A DNA stretch of 64,000 nt from PALSA-1004 sp963829085 (GTDB lineage: Bacteria; Pseudomonadota; Gammaproteobacteria; Burkholderiales; SG8-41), in the NCBI GenBank assembly GCA_963829085.1, contig CAWHHJ010000005.1:248001-312000 (forward strand), in the 5' to 3' direction. This document shows, piece after piece, positions 35,687 to 44,141 of the stretch. The number at the start of each line of letters is the position of its first letter. Position 1 is the stretch's first letter. Both the position numbers and the translations under genes were made by a program. The notes beneath the pieces were generated by a model. It was not told the origin of the DNA. It saw only the letters and a list, made by a program, of their open reading frames with translations, and made no database searches.

Positions 35687-36664
35687 ATGATCGCGCCGCT
35701 CAAACTGCCGGGAAGTTTGGAGACGAATCGCAAGCTCGAGTACTGGCTGCGCGTGAATCGTGACGGCACAGTCACCGTGTACACGGGTAAGGTCGAAATC
35801 GGTCAGGGCATACTCACCGCATTGAGGCAAGTGGTTGCCGATGAACTCGATGTAGCGCTCGAGCGAATCAAACTGCAGACGGCGACGACAGACCACGGTC
35901 CGAACGAAGGGATCACGTCGGGCAGCCGATCTATCGAGGAAAGCGCTGTTGCTTTGCGCTATGCATGCGCGGAAGTGCGCGAGCTGCTGTTGCAACGTGC
36001 TGCCGTAAGGCTCGGTGTTTCTATCGAAAAAGTGCAGGTCGCGGATGGCGTCGTGAGCGGTGCCGGTGCGGAAGTCACGTATTGGGAACTCGCGGATGAC
36101 GAGTTGGTGAAACGCGAAGCAACGGCGCAGACAGGGCCCAAGCCCGCTAGCGAGCATAAGCATATTGGCGCTGTGCTTAGCCGTGTTGATCTGCCTGGCA
36201 AGATTACGGGCGCGGCTGCATACATTCAGGATATGGAACTGCCAGGCATGCTCTTTGGACGCATTGCGCGTCCGCCGTCATACGCGGCGCGACTTGCTGC
36301 CATCGAAGTGAGCGAAGTCCAGGCGCTGCCGGGCGTTGTTACAGTCGTGCGCGATGGCAGCTTCGTCGGTGTCATTGCCGAGCGCGAAGAGCAGGCGATA
36401 CGCGCAGTTCGGCGCCTTGCCCGAAGCGCCGAGTGGCGAAGTGCGGAACGTTTACCGGCGGACTCGCCAGTCGACAAATATCTGATGGCACAAGACGCTG
36501 TCGATGCTGTGATCAGTACCGAAGTCAGATCCGGCTGCTGTGCAGCGTCGCGTCAAAAGTTTGAGTGCGACCTACACCCGCCCATACATCGCGCATGCAT
36601 CTATGGGGCCGTCTTGCGCGATCGCGCGGCTGGAGGGCGGGCGTTATTCGGTCTGGACACATAG
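35687..36664 (+). CDS. molybdopterin-binding large subunit (copy 2), N-terminal part (frameshifted)
   Basis: Paralogue of the 32916 gene. 'LPGSLETNRKLEYWLRVN' and 'TGKVEIGQGILTALRQVVAD' align with copy 1, but the ~40 residues holding the Tat signal are missing: there is no other start between the ATG at 35687 and the small-subunit stop in this frame. Homology ends near base 36524, where one extra base lies in 36521-36524; the remaining codons to 36664 are spurious. Rejoined with the next entry, the protein would be about 705 aa. Confidence 0.87.
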   Translation: MIAPLKLPGSLETNRKLEYWLRVNRDGTVTVYTGKVEIGQGILTALRQVVADELDVALERIKLQTATTDHGPNEGITSGSRSIEESAVALRYACAEVRELLLQRAAVRLGVSIEKVQVADGVVSGAGAEVTYWELADDELVKREATAQTGPKPASEHKHIGAVLSRVDLPGKITGAAAYIQDMELPGMLFGRIARPPSYAARLAAIEVSEVQALPGVVTVVRDGSFVGVIAEREEQAIRAVRRLARSAEWRSAERLPADSPVDKYLMAQDAVDAVISTEVRSGCCAASRQKFECDLHPPIHRACIYGAVLRDRAAGGRALFGLDT

Positions 36665-37805
36665 CCAGGGTATTCATCCGTTGCGGCGCGATCTGGCCAA
36701 GGCGCTTGGTATCGCGCCGGACGCGTTGTCGCTGATGCATGCAGATGGCGCCGGATGCTACGGACACAATGGTGCCGATGATGTCGCGCTGGATGCGGCG
36801 CTACTGGCGAGGGCGGTGCCCGGCCGGCCGGTGAAAGTGCAATGGATGCGCGAAGATGAATTTGCATGGGAACCGTATGGGCCGCCGTCAGTCGTGAAGA
36901 CGAGTGCTGCCCTGGACGACGCCGGTAACGTAGTCGATTGGCAGGCAGATATATGGAGCTATCCGCACAGCACGCGGCCGGAAGGTAAAAACGGCATCAA
37001 CCTGCTTGCCGCCTGGCATCTCGGTACGCCAAGACCTGCGGGCACCCCGGCTGATCCGCCGCTGCCTGCCGGCGGCAGTCATCGTAACGCCGTTCCGCTA
37101 TACGATTTTCCAAATCAGCGCGTGACTAATCATCTCGTCATGCGCTCGCCGCTACGTGCATCCGCGCTGCGTGCGTTGGGCGCGCACGCGAATGTATTCG
37201 CTATCGAGTCATTCATGGACGAGTTGGCGTTGCTCGCGGGCGTCGATCCGATCGAATTCAGACTGCGCCATCTCAAAGATGCCCGCGCCAGAAGCGTCCT
37301 CGAGGCTGTTCGCAAAACATCCGGATGGAAAGCCGACGAGCCAAATGACGGCACGCGCGGTCGCGGCCTCGGATTCGCGCGTTATAAGAATCTAGGTTGC
37401 TATGTCGCCGTCGTCGCCGAGATCGACGTGGAAGCCGATGTGCGCGTCACGCGCGCATGGGCAGTTGCGGATGTAGGGCTCATCATCAATCCGGATGGCG
37501 TTCGAAGTCAGATCGAAGGCGGCATCGTTCAGGCTGCAAGCATGACGCTCAAGGAACAGGTTACTTTCGACCGCGATGGCATTACATCGCTTAACTGGCT
37601 TGACTATCCTGTTTTGAAATTCAGCGAAGTGCCGGAAGTTGACGTGCTCCTCATCGACCGTCCCGAGCAGCCGCCCCTCGGTGCCGGTGAAGGCGCAGCA
37701 GGGCCAACCGCTGCCGCCATCGGAAATGCCGTTGCAGCGGCATTAGGCACGCGGATACGGGACATGCCGATTACCCGCGAGCGTGTGATTGCGGCTCTCG
37801 CTTGA
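36540..37805 (+). CDS. molybdopterin-binding large subunit (copy 2), C-terminal part (frameshifted)
   Basis: Continuation of copy 2 in the +1 frame, really from about 36525 ('SDPAAVQRRVKSLSATYTRP'). It carries 'GAGCYGHNGADDVALDAALL', 'REDEFAWEPYG' and the catalytic-Glu loop 'GAGEGAAGPTAAAIGNA', so the active site is complete apart from the frame break. A rho-independent terminator follows 9 bases after the stop. Confidence 0.87.
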   Translation: MQRRVKSLSATYTRPYIAHASMGPSCAIARLEGGRYSVWTHSQGIHPLRRDLAKALGIAPDALSLMHADGAGCYGHNGADDVALDAALLARAVPGRPVKVQWMREDEFAWEPYGPPSVVKTSAALDDAGNVVDWQADIWSYPHSTRPEGKNGINLLAAWHLGTPRPAGTPADPPLPAGGSHRNAVPLYDFPNQRVTNHLVMRSPLRASALRALGAHANVFAIESFMDELALLAGVDPIEFRLRHLKDARARSVLEAVRKTSGWKADEPNDGTRGRGLGFARYKNLGCYVAVVAEIDVEADVRVTRAWAVADVGLIINPDGVRSQIEGGIVQAASMTLKEQVTFDRDGITSLNWLDYPVLKFSEVPEVDVLLIDRPEQPPLGAGEGAAGPTAAAIGNAVAAALGTRIRDMPITRERVIAALA

Positions 37806-37814
37806 TCACCAAAA

Positions 37815-37842
37815 GAAAACGCCGCGATCAGGCGGCGTTTTC
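37815..37842 (+). terminator. intrinsic terminator after the molybdenum hydroxylase genes
   Basis: GAAAACGCCGC (37815-37825) and GCGGCGTTTTC (37832-37842) form a perfect 11-base stem with a 6-base loop. The A-run on one side and T-run on the other could let it work in both directions. Confidence 0.85.
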
Positions 37843-37848
37843 TGTACT

Positions 37849-37894
37849 GCGAAAAATTACGGCGACGCCGGGGGAGGAGGGAGCCCGGCATCGC
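37849..37894 (-). terminator. intrinsic terminator of the small minus-strand gene
   Basis: Read on the minus strand, GCGATGCCGGG pairs with CCCGGCGTCGC (one U-G wobble) around an 11-base pyrimidine-rich loop (37862-37894), followed by GTAATTTTTC. It begins 23 bases after the stop of the 47-residue gene, on that strand. Confidence 0.7.
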
Positions 37895-37917
37895 CGCCGC
37901 TGCCGCGAAGCAGCGCG

Positions 37918-38061
37918 TTAAACCTGTGATGCCAGTGCGTAGACCCGGTTCAAGAACGCTTCTGTATCGATCGTCGAGCCGTCATCCGCCAATTCCGGGC
38001 TCTCGACCGCAGGTATCGTCTCACGCACTTGCATTACCGCCGGGTTCCAGTTTGCTTGCAT
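37918..38061 (-). CDS. unidentified 47-residue protein
   Basis: I do not recognise this protein. The ATG at 38061 is preceded by GGAG with ideal spacing (8 bases), and a strong terminator follows the stop, so it looks like a genuine one-gene transcript. The peptide starts 'MQANWNPAVMQVRETIPAVE', is acidic in the middle ('SPELADDGSTIDTEAF') and ends in a short amphipathic stretch ('LNRVYALASQV'). No signal peptide, cysteines or membrane segment. The frame is open further upstream (to 38148), but those codons lack a ribosome site. A short precursor peptide or a regulatory small protein are both possible, with no direct evidence for either. Confidence 0.6.
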   Translation of the reverse strand: MQANWNPAVMQVRETIPAVESPELADDGSTIDTEAFLNRVYALASQV

Positions 38062-38467
38062 GATTTCTTCTCCATAAGTACCGTCTTTACGAAAATCGAT
38101 TTGGGCCGTCTGCGCCAATTTACGTTGTTGCAGGTAGATCACCATCATTTACCTCCGCTATCGCCAGTTTGTTCTTGGCCAACCTATTCGCAAGTTGCAG
38201 GCCAGGGCCGGATTGGATTTTCGGAGAGCTTGCGCGACATCGGACAAGCGCTTGATGCGAAACGTGTTCGTTGCGACCGCCTACGAAGACAGGGCGAATT
38301 GAGAGGCCATGGAAACGGAGATTTCACTGTCGATTCGACGACGGGTTGGCGATGACTACTACAATCCCTCTGCGTGCGATTTGTCACATTCGCGCGGAGG
38401 TATTTGGTAACTGACGCTCGGCGTGCTGTCCGCCATCAGGCGGATCGCATCTTAAGTACTACACGAA
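38062..38467. other. 406-base stretch without a convincing gene
   Basis: Divergent spacer between the 47-residue gene and threonine dehydratase. It holds the ribosome site of the small gene and a compact hairpin TCCGCC-ATCA-GGCGGA (38429-38444) 24 bases before the dehydratase ATG. Short open frames on both strands have no family resemblance. Promoters must lie here, but I could not place them. Confidence 0.5.
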
Positions 38468-39457
38468 ATGAATACTTCAGACCTCAATCGTGAACTCGTT
38501 CACTACGCGAACATCGCCGCAGCGGCGCGCATACTGCAAGGCGTCGCTCACCGAACGCCTGTGCTGACGTCGAGTACGATCGATGAGCGCACACATGCTA
38601 GGGTGTTTTTCAAATGTGAGAACCTGCAGCGGATGGGCGCTTTTAAGTTCCGCGGCGCCTATACCGCGTTGTCAAACCTCGGCGAGGAAGAGAAGCTGCG
38701 CGGGGTGGTTGCTTATTCGTCGGGCAATCATGCACAGGCCGTCGCCCTCGCCGGCCGCCTGCTCGAGATACCAACAGTAATCGTAATGCCTGCGGATGCT
38801 CCACAAGTCAAACTCGATGCAACGCGCGGCTACGGTGCAGAAGTCATCACGTATAACCGCCAGACGCAGAATCGCGAGGAGTTGACACGGACATTGGCTG
38901 CGGATCGCCGTTTGACGATGGTGCCGCCTTTCGATCATCCGCACGTAATCGCCGGGCAAGGGACGGCAGCCAAAGAACTTGTAGAAGAAGTCGGCCCGCT
39001 CGATTATCTACTCGTGCCATGCGGCGGTGGCGGACTGCTGTCCGGGTGCGCCGTAGCAGCGAGTTATCTTTCGCCTGGCATTAAAGTAATCGGAGTCGAG
39101 CCTGCCGCAGGTGACGACGTGACGCGCTCGTTTAAATCGAAGACTCTCCAAACGGTGAACAATCCGGACACCATCGCCGACGGCGCGCGCACGACCTCAG
39201 CGGGCGAGATTACGTTTCCGCTGATCCTGCGCCATGTGCAAGGAATGCTTACCGTCACCGACGAAGAGCTGCTGCGTACCATGCTTTACTTGTGGGAACG
39301 TATGAAAATCGTCGTCGAGCCGACGGGTGCGCTGGCGGCAGCAGCCTTGCTCGAGCGCGCGTTGGTTGCGCCCGGTGCACGCATCGGCGTCGTGATCAGC
39401 GGCGGCAATGCAGACTTTCGAGATCTCGCGCAGCGCAACATATTCGCCGCGCGCTAG
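38468..39457 (+). CDS. threonine/serine dehydratase (PLP-dependent)
   Basis: A 329-aa fold-type II PLP enzyme that deaminates threonine to 2-oxobutyrate (or serine to pyruvate). Lys60 in 'MGAFKFRGAYTAL' binds PLP, 'SSGNHAQAVALAG' is the substrate loop, and 'VPCGGGGLLSGCAV' is the phosphate-binding glycine loop. There is no C-terminal ACT domain, so it is the short catabolic or serine-racemase-like form rather than the isoleucine-feedback IlvA. It converges on ETF-QO, ending 3 bases from its stop. Confidence 0.9.
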   Translation: MNTSDLNRELVHYANIAAAARILQGVAHRTPVLTSSTIDERTHARVFFKCENLQRMGAFKFRGAYTALSNLGEEEKLRGVVAYSSGNHAQAVALAGRLLEIPTVIVMPADAPQVKLDATRGYGAEVITYNRQTQNREELTRTLAADRRLTMVPPFDHPHVIAGQGTAAKELVEEVGPLDYLLVPCGGGGLLSGCAVAASYLSPGIKVIGVEPAAGDDVTRSFKSKTLQTVNNPDTIADGARTTSAGEITFPLILRHVQGMLTVTDEELLRTMLYLWERMKIVVEPTGALAAAALLERALVAPGARIGVVISGGNADFRDLAQRNIFAAR

Positions 39458-39460
39458 TTC

Positions 39461-40378
39461 TCACATATTCGGATAGTTCGGACCGCCACCGCCCTCGGGG
39501 GTAACCCATACGATGTTCTGCGTCGGGTCTTTGATATCGCACGTCTTGCAGTGAACGCAATTCTGCGCGTTGATCTGTAGCCGCGGGTTCGAGCCATCAG
39601 TTTCACGGACGATTTCATACACGCCAGCGGGGCAGTACCGTTGTTCCGGTGCATCATAAAGTTTCAGATTCACATTCACGGGGACGGACGCATCTTTTAA
39701 CTTCAAGTGGACCGGCTGGTCTTCGTTGTGATTGGTATTGGAAATAAAAACGGATGACAGGCGGTCGAAGCTGAGCACGCCGTCGGGTTTCGGATATTGG
39801 ATCGGCGTCGCCTCGTCTTTTGTCTCTAGCATCTCGTTGTCGGCGTGATTGTGTCTTAGCGTCCACGGCGCCCGTCCGCCAAACACGACCTGATCGATGC
39901 CCACCATCAGCGTACCGGTGTAAAGGCCTTTACTCATCCACGGCTTGAAATTGCGGCCGCGATGAAGCTCTTCGTATAGCCAGCTCCTGCGGAACGACTC
40001 CGGATACTCGGCGAGCTCATCACCCGAGCGGCCGGATTTGATCGCCGTAAAGGCTGCTTCGGCGGCAAGCATGCCGGATTTGATGGCGCAGTGGCTTCCT
40101 TTAATCCGCGACGCGTTGAGGAACCCAGCGTCGTCGCCGATCAAACTTCCGCCCGGAAATACGAGCTTAGGCAAAGATTGCAATCCACCGGCTGTGATTG
40201 CGCGCGCACCGTAGGAGATGCGCTTTCCACCTTCCAAAAATTTGCGTATGGACGGATGGGTTTTATAGCGCTGAAATTCCTCGTACGGGTTGAGATATGG
40301 ATTGGTGTAGCCGAGACCGACGACATAGCCGATGGCGACGAGATTGTCTTCCATGTGGTACAAAAAAAGATCCGCCGT
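39461..40378 (-). CDS. electron transfer flavoprotein-ubiquinone oxidoreductase, C-terminal part (frameshifted)
   Basis: Membrane-associated iron-sulfur flavoprotein that passes electrons from ETF (fatty-acid and amino-acid oxidation) to quinone. This part has 'YHMEDNLVAIGYVVGLGYTN', 'GGSLIGDDAGFLNASRIKGS' (FAD site) and the 4Fe-4S motif 'CVHCKTCDIKDP' near the C terminus. The frame breaks at the run of seven A at 40372-40378 (plus strand): with six, 'GGSFLYHMED' would read straight through from the N-terminal part. Confidence 0.9.
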   Translation of the reverse strand, partial: TADLFLYHMEDNLVAIGYVVGLGYTNPYLNPYEEFQRYKTHPSIRKFLEGGKRISYGARAITAGGLQSLPKLVFPGGSLIGDDAGFLNASRIKGSHCAIKSGMLAAEAAFTAIKSGRSGDELAEYPESFRRSWLYEELHRGRNFKPWMSKGLYTGTLMVGIDQVVFGGRAPWTLRHNHADNEMLETKDEATPIQYPKPDGVLSFDRLSSVFISNTNHNEDQPVHLKLKDASVPVNVNLKLYDAPEQRYCPAGVYEIVRETDGSNPRLQINAQNCVHCKTCDIKDPTQNIVWVTPEGGGGPNYPNM

Positions 40379-41112
40379 AGGTATCGCTTGGCAGCGGCCA
40401 CCCTGCCGTGTGGATAACGAGTCCCAGTTGATGCTGCTCGGGCGCAATTTGCCAAAGCTCCTTGAGGCCGATCCCGTAAACCTGCGGGTCCGCACCCTCG
40501 CGTAGCTTGAACCGCTCCTGCAGTTGCTTGCCGAGATGGCCGCGGCAGCCTTCGGCAAAGAATGTGTACTTGGCATGCAACTCCATGCCGCGCTGGAATG
40601 CGTCTGTCGGCTTGCCTTCCTTATCGACGCCCATGTCGCCGGTCGCGACGCCCTTCACACTCCCATCGTCGTTGTATAGAACTTCAGCGGCCGCAAATCC
40701 GGGAAAGATTTCGACGCCGAGCCGTTCGGCCTGCTGGCCCAGCCAGCGGCATACGTTGCCCAAACTGATCACGTAATTACCATGGTTCTGGAAGCATTGC
40801 GGCAGCAGGAATGACGGAACTCTATACGATGAGTTTTCGGTGAGAAACAGAAAACGGTCTTCGCTGACCGGCGCTTTGAGCGGTGCGTTCAACTGCTGCC
40901 AGTCAGGCAGCAGCTCATTCAGCGCGCGCGGATCCATCACGGCGCCCGAGAGTATATGCGCGCCCACTTCCGAGCCTTTTTCGATCACGCATACGTTGAC
41001 ATCGTGGCTGTGCTGCGCGGCCAGTTGTTTAAGACGAATCGCAGCCGCAAGACCCGCAGGTCCCGCACCGACAACGACTATGTCTGTACTCCATCGCTTC
41101 GCGATCCGTCAC
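40372..41112 (-). CDS. electron transfer flavoprotein-ubiquinone oxidoreductase, N-terminal part (two frameshifts)
   Basis: The GTG at 41112 opens 'MTDREAMEY', then one extra base at about 41085 shifts into the frame that reads 'DIVVVGAGPAGLAAAIRLKQ' (the FAD-binding Rossmann motif) and 'VCVIEKGSEVGAHILSGAVM'. The frame stays open to the A-run at 40372-40378, where the second +1 lesion lies. With both extra bases removed the whole gene gives about 549 aa, the normal ETF-QO length. The first ATG inside the open frame, at 40988, cannot be the true start because it lies after the FAD motif. Confidence 0.87.
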
Positions 41113-41159
41113 CGTGGTTCCTTGTTCACTCGAGGTGTGTAATTTTATACCTGACTCTG

Positions 41160-42464
41160 TCACCCGGCGCCGTCTGCGAATGCGTTGGCGATCAGGCGCG
41201 CGCAACCAACGCCGCTGCGCACCGCTGACTCTATCGTTGCCGGGTACTCGCTCGCAGTGTAATCGCCAGCAAGGTAGAAATTCTTGAGTGGGGTGATTGA
41301 CGATGGACGGACGAGGCCGGGCGTGCAGGCGAACGTCGCGCGCTTTTCAGCGATCACGCGTGTCCACACCGGCGCCGGCAGATCGGGTACTACTGATTTC
41401 AATTCTCCATGTACCCTTGACCCCAGTTCGTGCTGCGGCAAGTCCTCGTGAGTTCCTTGTGCACTAATAACTGCGCCTAACATGCCGCGTTGTCCGCACA
41501 ATCGCTCGCGGTCGAAGACCCACTGCACGAGACCGTGGCCAAGTCCGAGCATGGGACCGGGCATTCGAACGGTAGACGGATATTGCAGCCAGACCGAGTG
41601 AATGGGCTGATAACGTAGTTGTCTGATCGATTCGGCGATCTCAGACAGCGCAGTTATGCCCAGTGCGAACGCATTGACGAGATGCGGCGAAATGGCGCAG
41701 ATCACATGACTGAATATGCTGCGCTTGCCGTCTGCCTCGACTTCGAAGTTGTCATTCTGAGGATCAATCGCGGTGACGCGCCGCGATCGGAGTACGGTCC
41801 CGCCGTGATCAGCGATAAATGCCGCCGCTGGTTCAGGAAATAGCGCCGAGAGATCGACCTTCGAAAGCACAAGATCACTCGCGTGGCGCGGGCCATCGAG
41901 GCTATCGCGCAGCACATTGAGAAAAATGCGGGCGGACGCGCACCCGGGCGGCGTGTTCAATGCTGAAACGCAGAGCGGCCGCCACAGCACTCGTCGTAAC
42001 TTTTCGCTTTGGCGGTGCTGGTCGAGCAACAGCTCCACACTCGTATCAATGTCAAGCGCATAACGGCACGCGCGTAACGATGCAAGAAAGCGAATAGCCG
42101 AAAATTTTTCGCGGATGCTAAGGCCGTCAGCGAGAAGGAAGCCGGCCAGTAAATGAAATGGCGCGGGCAGCGTGGCCGCTGCCAAATGAAATTCGCCGTG
42201 AATTCGCCACTCGAGCGGTGTCCGGCAGATCGCATCAGCGGCGTTCGGGTTGACGAGCGTGATAAGGCGCAGTGTTTCCCGATATGCGCCGATCAAAATA
42301 TGAAGACCGTTGTCGATGGCTGTTGAGCGATACTCGACGAGACGCGCGCGTCCACCAAGTTGTTTTGCCGCTTCAAACACTGTGGCTCGAATCCCTTGTG
42401 CGGCCAGCGTCGTTGCCGCCGCCATGCCTGCATAGCCGCCACCAACTACGGCGACATGAGTCAT
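41160..42464 (-). CDS. hpnE: hydroxysqualene dehydroxylase
   Basis: FAD amine-oxidase-type enzyme of 434 aa that converts hydroxysqualene to squalene, the last step of the HpnCDE route. The N-terminal dinucleotide fold 'VAVVGGGYAGMAAATTLAAQ' is followed by 'GGRARLVEYRSTAIDNGLHI', typical of HpnE. The C-terminal 'FYLAGDYTASEYPATIESAV' is the second FAD-contact motif. It lies 6 bases after the SDR gene, in one minus-strand run with hpnD and hpnC. Confidence 0.92.
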   Translation of the reverse strand: MTHVAVVGGGYAGMAAATTLAAQGIRATVFEAAKQLGGRARLVEYRSTAIDNGLHILIGAYRETLRLITLVNPNAADAICRTPLEWRIHGEFHLAAATLPAPFHLLAGFLLADGLSIREKFSAIRFLASLRACRYALDIDTSVELLLDQHRQSEKLRRVLWRPLCVSALNTPPGCASARIFLNVLRDSLDGPRHASDLVLSKVDLSALFPEPAAAFIADHGGTVLRSRRVTAIDPQNDNFEVEADGKRSIFSHVICAISPHLVNAFALGITALSEIAESIRQLRYQPIHSVWLQYPSTVRMPGPMLGLGHGLVQWVFDRERLCGQRGMLGAVISAQGTHEDLPQHELGSRVHGELKSVVPDLPAPVWTRVIAEKRATFACTPGLVRPSSITPLKNFYLAGDYTASEYPATIESAVRSGVGCARLIANAFADGAG

Positions 42465-42470
42465 CCAGTG

Positions 42471-43223
42471 CTAGAACGCATAACGCCGCAGGCCGCCGTC
42501 GACCGGCATAACGGCGCCGGTAATGTACGAGGCGAGTGGAGATGCCAGGAAGACAGCCAGGTTAGCGAGTTCTTCCGGTTCCCCGTAGCGGCCCACGGGA
42601 ATTTCCTTTGCGGAATGCTCGGCGCGATATTCCTCGGGGTAATTGCGGCGGATCTGTTCGCTCATAATGCGGCCCGGCGGGATCGAGTTGATGGTGATGC
42701 CGTGTTTGCCGATCTCGCGCGACAAGCCTTTCGACCACGCGTGTATGCCTGCCTTCGCCGAGAACGCTGCGTTGAGGCCCTCGGGTTCCGACTTGCCGGT
42801 GATGTTAATGATGCGCCCCCACCGATGTTTGATCATGTCCGGGAAGACGGCGTGAGTTAGCTGGCGCACGCGCGTGAAGTTGAGCGTCATCGCTTCCGCC
42901 CATTTTTCTTCGGGCGCATCGATCGCCAGCGGACGGCTGCCGCCGGCACAATTGACGAGTATTTGAATTTTGCCGAGCCCCTGTAGCGCCTGCTGTGCAA
43001 GCTTGGAAGGTGCGCCTTCTTGCATAACATCTACGGTCACTACAAACGGCGCTGGGCCACCGGCTGCCGCAATTTGCGCCGCTAACTCATCAAGCAACTC
43101 GCGCCGGCGCGCGGCAATGCAGACCTTTACACCTTCAGCCGCGAGCCCCTTTGCGATGGCACGGCCAATGCCTTGACTGGCACCGGTGACCAGCGCGGTT
43201 TTTCCTTTGAGTTGCAGTTCCAT
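42471..43223 (-). CDS. SDR-family oxidoreductase with altered active site
   Basis: A 250-aa Rossmann protein with a normal cofactor loop ('TGASQGIGRAIAKG', residues 14-27) and 'NCAGG' at 91-95. The catalytic Tyr of the Y-x3-K motif is missing: the stretch is 'NAAFSAKAG', with Ala153 in the Tyr position and Lys157 kept. Ser145 is present. 'NSIPPGRIMSEQI' near 179-191 recalls a distinct SDR subgroup annotated as 3-oxoacyl-ACP reductase. It sits between hpnD and hpnE. Catalysis by the usual mechanism is doubtful. Confidence 0.85.
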   Translation of the reverse strand: MELQLKGKTALVTGASQGIGRAIAKGLAAEGVKVCIAARRRELLDELAAQIAAAGGPAPFVVTVDVMQEGAPSKLAQQALQGLGKIQILVNCAGGSRPLAIDAPEEKWAEAMTLNFTRVRQLTHAVFPDMIKHRWGRIINITGKSEPEGLNAAFSAKAGIHAWSKGLSREIGKHGITINSIPPGRIMSEQIRRNYPEEYRAEHSAKEIPVGRYGEPEELANLAVFLASPLASYITGAVMPVDGGLRRYAF

Positions 43224-43292
43224 GGCGGGTATTCCTTTCTATCGTTTCGACACAGCTGCCGGCATTTTAGTGGACGCGGGCGCCGTGTTGTT

Positions 43293-44141
43293 TCAAGTAG
43301 TGACCCAGGTCTTCCACGCGATCCACAGCTTTCTTAGCGGCGTAAGTGATGTCCGCTGCATCAGCACTTGCATGCCGCCAGCGCCGATTTCCCCAAGCAG
43401 CGTCTGGTAGATAGAGGCCATTACAAGTCCCGGCCGCTGCGTCTTGCGATCTTCCGCAGGCAAGGCCGCGAAAGCGTCGCGGTAGTACGCGCGCGCGCGC
43501 GCCACTTGAAATTCCATGAGCTGTCTGAAGTTCTCGCTCATGCGCGCATGCATCAGATCGGTGACCGGCACTTTGTAACGCATCAGCTCATCGAGCGGCA
43601 GATACACGCGATCGCGCCGCGAGTCTTCACCGACATCGCGGATGATATTCGTCAACTGAAACGCAATGCCGAGATTCTCGGCATAAGTGAGCGTGGCGGC
43701 GTTGCGATATCCGAATATCTGAGCCGACAGTAGACCCACAACGCCCGCTACCCGATGGCAGTACTCCTTCAATTGCGCGAAATCCGGATAGCGTCTTTGC
43801 GTGAGATCCATTTCCATGCCATCGATGATTTCCTGCAGCTGTTCCTGTGGCAATTCGAACGCCTTGACGACCGGTACGAGTGCCTGGGTCACCGGGTGCT
43901 GCGGCGCGTCTACTCTTATACCTACGTCATAAATCCCCGCGATCTGCCCACGCCACCACGTGAGCTTTGTGCGCGCAACATTGACATCGCTGCATTCGTC
44001 TACGACATCATCGACTTCACGACAGAAAGCGTAGAGCGCGGTGATTGCGCGGCGCCGCGGCGGCGGCAGGAACAGGAAGCTGTAGTAAAAACTCGAGCCG
44101 CTCTTCGACGCTTTTTCCTGGCAATATTCGTCGGGAGTCAC
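43293..44141 (-). CDS. hpnD: presqualene diphosphate synthase
   Basis: Trans-isoprenyl diphosphate synthase of 282 aa that joins two farnesyl diphosphates. The two Asp-rich magnesium motifs are 'FCREVDDVVDECSD' (first helix) and 'NIIRDVGEDSRRDRVYLP'. 'SSFYYSFLFLPPPRRRAITA' near residue 16 is the family's N-terminal signature. Its GTG start overlaps the hpnC stop (GTGA). Confidence 0.94.
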   Translation of the reverse strand: MTPDEYCQEKASKSGSSFYYSFLFLPPPRRRAITALYAFCREVDDVVDECSDVNVARTKLTWWRGQIAGIYDVGIRVDAPQHPVTQALVPVVKAFELPQEQLQEIIDGMEMDLTQRRYPDFAQLKEYCHRVAGVVGLLSAQIFGYRNAATLTYAENLGIAFQLTNIIRDVGEDSRRDRVYLPLDELMRYKVPVTDLMHARMSENFRQLMEFQVARARAYYRDAFAALPAEDRKTQRPGLVMASIYQTLLGEIGAGGMQVLMQRTSLTPLRKLWIAWKTWVTT

